Shown here in pieces: positions 58,709 through 64,000 of a DNA stretch of 64,000 bases. The stretch comes from Cryptomeria japonica (lineage: Eukaryota > Streptophyta > Pinopsida > Cupressales > Cupressaceae). The notes under the pieces were generated by a model. That model saw only the letters and a list, made by a program, of their open reading frames with translations. It was not told the DNA's origin and searched no databases. Positions within the stretch are counted from its first letter, which is position 1. Every line of letters begins with the position of its first letter. Both the position numbers and the translations under genes were made by a program. The stretch spans positions 238,936,422 to 239,000,421 of the forward strand of contig NC_081406.1 of NCBI RefSeq assembly GCF_030272615.1, read 5' to 3'.

Positions 58709-61644
58709 ATGATGGCATTGGTGCAGACATTCGATCGTGTTCACCGATATCATAGGCCAACAGATGCATGAGAGCCAGTAAGTACCACAAAACCTCCTTG
58801 TACCTTGTTGCATTAAATGTTGTCATAAATGTATGTTAGGTAGGTCAAGAAATGCATATTAGGTATGTTGTAGAAACTTGTCAAGCGGGGCAAAAGATGT
58901 TAAGGCGCATCTATGTTGGTGCCAGACATGTCTGTTTTTGGGATAAACGCGTCCATGGTTTGAAAGGCGTCTATGACAAATGTGAGCGCATTTGTGAAAT
59001 GCGGGAACATCTATGCAGGGAAGGCACGTCTGTGAAATTTAGGAACGTTTGAGTAGTATTTAAGTGCGTTTGTGTCATGAATGCACATTTATTTCTTCAA
59101 GGTCGAATTGACGGTTTTGTGAAAAACACATTGTCGATTGGATAAACTGCTGAGAATATACACTCAAACAAGTCGTCTAGGGAAGACTAGGATAACAGAT
59201 AGGGCTAGGATTGACAATTTTGTGATAGAACATACGTTGCCAATCAGGAAACTACTCAAGAAGATAAAATCAAGAAGAGGCCCTAGGATAGGATAGAGCG
59301 AGACATTTTGTGATGAACAAGGGGTACCATAGAAATTGACAATTCTGTGATGGAACATACGTTGTCAATTGGATTAGACTGAAATTGACAATTCTGTGAT
59401 AAAACATACGTTGTCAATTGGATAAGCTACTCAAGAGGATACACTCAAGTAGGTGCCCTAAAAGATAAGAGAATAGCAACACTTTGTGATGAACATGGAG
59501 TACTACTAGGATAGAGTGCCATATGACAAATAGAAGCACTAGGATAAAAAAAGCAGCACTTTGTAATGAATAGGGAGTACTACTAGGATAGAGTGCCATA
59601 TGATAAATATAAACACTAGGATAAAAAAGAAGCACTTTGTGATGAACATAGAGTACTACTAGGAGTGACACAGTTGATTTTCTTGGCTGTAGGAGGACCT
59701 ACCGATGTTGGAGTCATGGGAGAGATACCTTTTTACTCAAGGATTATGACTAGAGTTGATAGTGGAGGATAGAGCACTAGTTGAGGCCATGGGATTACGA
59801 TATATTATGTATATGCACAAGTTTTGGGTGAACATGGGGTTGCTAATTGCATTAGTAGAGAGATGGTACTCAAAGATATGTACGTTTCATTTACCAATGG
59901 GTGAGATGACAATCACTTTAGAAGATGTACAGATACAGATTGATGGGGAGTTGGTTCGTTACGATCAAGAGGGAGATAGGCAGGCATTGAGATGAGTGTT
60001 CCAAGATCCAAAACTAGAGATGAGGGTAGGATATGTGGCCTGGGACACCATGATAGCTACATGATTGGATTTATAGGTGGTGCTAGTAGGAGTGATCGGT
60101 GGGTTCCTTTGTCCAGATAGGGCGACATGAGGGTTGGCTATGGGATGGGGGAGGAATCTGGAGACATTGGTGATGAAGCACACAAGGTTTGCATGGGGGC
60201 CGTGTCTACTGGCACACTTGTATTATGAGTTGCATTAGTTTGTGTATCATGGATCAATGGGATTGGGGTGTCGAGTGACATTATTGCAGGTATGGGCATA
60301 TGAGAATCTTCTGGTTAGACAACCAATACACTTTAGAGGAAGGGGAAATGGGTGCAGTTATGTACATTTGTATGATATGAATAATTCCCAACCATATATT
60401 GGGAGGATAGAGTATTGGTGTTGAGTGATCAATGAGATAGATAGTGTGGTATAGAGGCCTTACCGAGATTGTGAGGAGTGGGAGGATGACGCAGTGGAGC
60501 TGCCATATGTGTTCAGGAGTTGGTATCTGATCAGGAGGACACCATACATCATTGAACAACAATTGATTGATAGAGTATGCAAGAAGTATGATAGGATACA
60601 ATGGATGCCATGTGGCTCAGGGATGTACGTGCAAACACTGAGAGATCAGACACATTTAGGTCCGTTACTATCTTATGATTAGGTAATGGCGCATATGCAG
60701 GAGATGGTTCCCATGCCTTGGGAGATTTTGGTAGATGTGGAGGATTGAGGGATGAATGCCGAGTACATCGTATATTGGGTAGATCATCCATTTCCACAAC
60801 TGATATATCCAGGAGAGCTGATAGAGGGTGATGGTGGGGATGGTGGAGATGATAGTGGGGATAGTGGAGGTAGAGGTAGATGATGGACATGAGGTGCAGT
60901 AGCAGAGAGGAGGGTAGCTCAGAGGAGAGATGGAGGAGAGGAGAGACTGACTCATGTAGTTAGAGGTAGAGGTGGACTATCTTTATAGGTGCCAACAACA
61001 CATGTTCGAAGATAGGGACATGAACAGGGATAGGGACAGGGACATGGATAGGGACAGGGACAGGGAAAAGGACAGCCACTGGAGCAACCACAAGGAGAGG
61101 GTGAGGAGGGAGGAGAGGAAGAGGATGAGTTACTATCCTTGAAGGAGATCTTCTACAAATAGGTAGATGAGATTTAGGATCTAGAGAGGGATGGGGCTAG
61201 GCTCAAGAGACAGCTGAGGGACATTGAGCCAGAGAGAGATCCGACCATTCAATGCTACATGGAGGTTGAGGAGGCACTAAGGGCAGACAAATAAGCAATA
61301 GAGGATACTAGGGCCAAATATGCCTATGTTCTATGAGCAGGGGAGGATATAGCCTATTGGAGAGACCTATATTATGGAGCTGTGCCATCAGATCAGTGGG
61401 CTAGGAGCTTCCAGAGACCATCACGGACTATGACGACCACTGGAGGGAGAGACAAGAATCTAGTGGTGGGGTCATGGGTCCTCCACCACCACTAGATAGA
61501 AGGGGCAGGAGAGATGATCCTGAGGTGGGGACTTCCAGGGCTCAGACTCCATCGAGGCCAACTGGCTCTGAGGGAGGGAGTTCATCAAAGCCTTAGATGG
61601 CTCCCTATGTATTAGTTTTGTACCATTTTTGTATGATGATGTAG
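58709..61644 (+). pseudogene. Plant mobile domain (MAIN-like) gene, antisense in gypsy element
   Basis: Exon 1 58709-58777 (MMALVQTFDRVHRYHRPTDA-stop-EP), donor CCA|GTAAGT, intron 58778-59692, acceptor GGCTGTAG, exon 2 from 59693, phase 0 (EDLPMLESWERYLFTQG). Exon 2 shows the domain signature: LVEAMGLRYIMYMHKFWVNM, LIALVERWYSKICTFHLPMG, EMTITLEDVQIQIDGELV; later WYLIRRTPYIIEQQLIDRV and LPYDQVMAHMQEM-like segments, then a Gly/Gln-rich and acidic tail (EGEEGGEEEDELLSLKEIFY). The domain is known from nuclear proteins needed for silencing and genome stability, and from many transposable elements. Roughly twenty in-frame stops, nearly all TGA or TAG at positions where Arg or Gln fits, and at least one indel: dead here. 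Confidence 0.75.
58778..59692 (+). other. Intron of antisense gene, filled with tandem repeats
   Basis: 915 bases with consensus-like borders. Holds three repeat kinds: about 25-35-bp units around gcgtctatgacaaatg (58905-59085), 50-65-bp units with gacaattctgtgatggaac...acgttgtcaattgg (59105-59430, about 4), and about 77-bp units with gcactttgtgatgaac and gagtactactaggatag (59480-59665, 3). Confidence 0.7.
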
Positions 61645-61713
61645 ACACCTTCGGGTGATTTTGTAGCCATATGTAATTTGACATCATTCTATCATGACAC
61701 TTATGATTTTTGA

Positions 61714-61714
61714 G

Positions 61715-61748
<34 letters not shown>

Positions 61749-61749
61749 T
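61714..61749. repeat. (AT)n(GT)n compound microsatellite
   Basis: Seven AT units running into ten GT units. Confidence 0.95.
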
Positions 61750-63221
61750 TCTATATTATGCTTATGATATGGATGAAAATATGTACATGATGAAATGCAA
61801 TATATTTTTGTTCTTTTATGTTTTTAATTTGTTATGCATATGTGAATATATGAAATGCAGATGAATATGATAATATACATGATGAGATGCATGATGTGTA
61901 TATGATATACTTAATCAATGGCGTGGGCAAAATGTGATGTAATTGTGATATCTATATGTATGTATGAAATGAGATATGCTAACATGTGATGATGAAGATG
62001 AAGACTACATGAAATGCAAATATTTTTGACATGTCATTATACTCAGTCATGTGATAATGGGATACATGGACTCAAGAAGGATGATGAAGGTAATTCAAGA
62101 AAGGGGGATGAAAGATAGAAGATATGGAAGTGAAAGAGCTTCTTGTGCTTTATCATCATTGAGATTTATTATGGCAAATAGGTTATGACAATCTAGATAT
62201 AGGTTTGACCCAAAAAGTCATTGTACCCATTTGCATAGAGATCAGACAACTGCAAACAAGGAATGCCCCAATTCACACTAGACTCACAGTGTCCTCATAT
62301 ACTTGGACAAGTCATAGAATTACTAAGAGACAATCCAAAAACAACAGAACAAAAGGTGGTGAACATATCCCATCCTCGCCTTTGTAGTCAAAGACATCTT
62401 GGAGATATAATCTCTGGTCAAAGACATCTCAGAAAAGCTAAAAGACATGTCACCAGAAGATAATATCAAAAGAAATCCAAGACTCAACACTAACATCCAT
62501 TGTCATCCTCAAGTTTAGTGTCTCTTGTCACTTGTATAAGTCTATTTGATTGTGGTCACAATGTTTTCATTCACAAAAGGATAGATAACACTAAACCATA
62601 ATGTTGTTTGAGTCTATTGAAAGAGTTGATTTGTTGAAGCTCATTGCTGTTGTTTTATCTCATTTGAAATTGACTGAATCCATGAAACTGATACTTTGTT
62701 GTGAAGAAGACAAAACTTTATTGTGGATTTGTGATGCAAGTGTTTCATTGTTGTGGATTGTGTGCGGGTAGATTGAAGAAAACTGGAAGAAACAATACTC
62801 CTCAAAACATGTGATGCTCTTAGTTCCACACCCATTACTAGACTTAGGATTTTCCTTAGCCATAGATAGGAGCTGATTTATTATGGATGGAAAGGGGTGA
62901 AAAGAAAGGATTATTATGAATGGCTAACTAACCTTAGGTAGATCAATAACAAGCCATGATGGGAATGGGTAAGTTTATTATGGATGGATAGGTCATGAGT
63001 ATGTGCAAAGTGAAGGGATGAGATTGAATCCTAAAGGAGGGAGGAGAAATGTCTCTACACATGGTGCTAGTAACCTGGTTTTCACCATGGTAATTATCCA
63101 GGGTGCCACCGAAGTGGTTTTCACCGTCAGATTTATTTCTTTACTTTTTTGATTTTTTTGTGTCACAAGGCGCTTGTTTGCTAGGTTTTCAACAAGTAAC
63201 GATTTTTAATAGTTATGATTT

Positions 63222-63305
63222 ATTTGTATTTTTGATTTTTTGTAATTTTGATATTTTTGATTTTTTGTAATTTTGATATTTTTGATATTTTTGATATTTT
63301 TGAAT
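63222..63305. repeat. T-rich minisatellite
   Basis: Two tandem units of tttttgattttttgtaattt plus tgata, then four of tttttgata. Confidence 0.9.
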
Positions 63306-63379
63306 TAGGATATTCCGAAGATCTAAGTGTAAAATCTGTGAAGGTGCATGCAATTTATAGGATCCTCCAAAGTTCTCCC

Positions 63380-64000
63380 TCTGGTGTCGAAAGCTGATAT
63401 GCACTTGATCCATAGGTTACGGTGATGACATAGGGACCAAGCCAATTTGGCTTGAATTTGCCCTTATTCTCTCAATCTTGCTGATTTTTAGGATTTTCCT
63501 TGAGAACTAAGTCACCTACCTCAAATTTACGAGGCTTAACTTTATGATTGTAGCTGCGACTCATTCTTTGCTGATAAGCCTTGAGGTGATTAAAATCAGT
63601 TTGTCATCATTCATCCATATCTCTAGTTCTTGTAAGTGAGAGACCCTGTAGTCTTCATCACTGATAATGTTGTGCAAAGACACTTAGGCAAGATAGCTTC
63701 AACCCCATAGACAAGTGAATATGTAGCTCCCGTAGGTGTGCGAACACTTGTGCGATAAGCCCAAAGTATGGGATTAAGTTGGATGTGCCAATTTTAGCAA
63801 CATCATCGACTATCTTTTTGAGGATTTTGAGAATGGTTTTATTAGACGCCTAAACTTGACCATTACCTTAGGGGTGGTATGGAGTGGAGAAGCGATGGTT
63901 AATATGGAAGTGATCACAAAGTTCACGAACATCCTGGTTCTGGAAGGGACGTCTGTTATCTGTGATGATGGAAAGAGGGATACCGTAATGACAGATGATA
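63380..64000 (-). pseudogene. Ty3/gypsy integrase, C-terminal half
   Basis: Enters from the right edge on minus: CHYGIPLSIITDNRRPFQNQ (catalytic Asp region), DVRELCDHFHINHRFSTPYH, stop, GNGQ and SNKTILKILKKIVDD near the catalytic Glu, then KAYQQRMSRSYNHKVKPRKF, EVGDLVLKENPKN, FKPNWLGPYVIT and SSAYQLSTPEGELWRI. Stops include TAA in YHP-stop-GNGQ, and TGA and TAG further on. No chromodomain follows. Confidence 0.85.

Larger units (their letters stand above)
61645..63379. other. Non-coding stretch between antisense gene and integrase
   Basis: No coding signal with recognisable content on either strand. Includes the AT/GT microsatellite at 61714 and the T-rich minisatellite at 63222; several small ORFs on minus (62641-62863) look accidental. 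Confidence 0.55.
57611..64000 (-). mobile_element. Ty3/gypsy element, 3' part, with antisense gene
   Basis: On minus: integrase C-terminus at the right edge, a 1.7-kb non-coding stretch, a region occupied by a plus-strand gene, then a 3' LTR at 58393-57611. The 5' half lies beyond the window. The integrase style (YHP-stop-GNGQ, ASNKTILKIL) and the long stretch between pol and LTR suggest a Tat/Athila-type gypsy without chromodomain. Confidence 0.75.

Noticed and set aside
58852-59671. ORFs at 58852-59052 (plus) and 59414-59671 (minus)
   Set aside because: They lie in tandem repeats inside the proposed intron; periodic artefacts.
1-64000. TAG read as Gln (alternative genetic code)
   Set aside because: TAG at Gln positions is frequent, but TGA at Arg and some TAA and frameshifts occur too, and the paralogous copy has CAG or CGA at the same codons. 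Deamination explains it without recoding.

Overview
This window reads as a stretch of intergenic heterochromatin from a large seed-plant nuclear genome, probably a gymnosperm. That guess rests only on the density of old, nested, diverged LTR retrotransposons and is weak. I see no host housekeeping gene, tRNA, rRNA or CRISPR array. Almost everything can be assigned to transposable elements inserted into one another. All alignments were made by eye, so junctions are good to a few bases only where a target-site duplication (TSD) is stated.

Layout: 1-6273, the 3' part of a plus-strand Ty1/copia element, with a 1001-bp solo LTR (2631-3631, TSD ATATC) inside its reverse transcriptase. 6274-8305, a minus-strand copia fragment (integrase to RNase H) that the first element entered. 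8306-41327, a Ty3/gypsy Tat-like region best read as two head-to-tail elements sharing one LTR (21256-22370): upstream copy 3' region with a long extra ORF, shared LTR, primer-binding site and leader, then protease, RNase H-like, RT, RNase H and integrase (30294-35400), a second copy of the extra ORF (36954-40355) and a second LTR (40456-41327). This tandem is interrupted by a full-length minus-strand chromovirus (11117-18963, TSD TTCAG), by copia-type material (about 22600-30293) that includes a minus-strand gag-like gene with five zinc knuckles and a second unknown ORF, and by a SINE (40843-41059, 18-bp TSD). 41328-44904 is the 5' part of a plus-strand copia element and 44905-47263 the 5' part of a minus-strand copia element. 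47264-48370 is simple-sequence rich.

48371 to about 57530 looks like a 9-kb DNA transposon: related, apparently inverted ends, a decayed transposase-like gene on plus, about 4.2 copies of a 360-bp tandem repeat, and a convergent intron-containing gene on minus. 57611-64000 is the 3' part of a minus-strand Ty3/gypsy element: its 3' LTR, the integrase C-terminus at the window edge, and between them an antisense (plus-strand) gene of the plant mobile domain type. The 915-bp intron of that gene holds several short tandem repeats.

A theme across the window is how the elements died. In frame after frame the premature stops are TAG where Gln (CAG) is expected or TGA where Arg (CGA) is expected, with fewer TAA. 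The duplicated extra ORF shows the intact CGA or CAG codon in one copy and the stop in the other at several sites. This is what deamination of methylated CHG and CG cytosines would produce. The least familiar content is the set of accessory ORFs carried by these elements: the extra ORF of the Tat-like element, the second ORF of the minus copia-like element, the intron-rich partner gene of the DNA transposon, and the antisense plant mobile domain gene.
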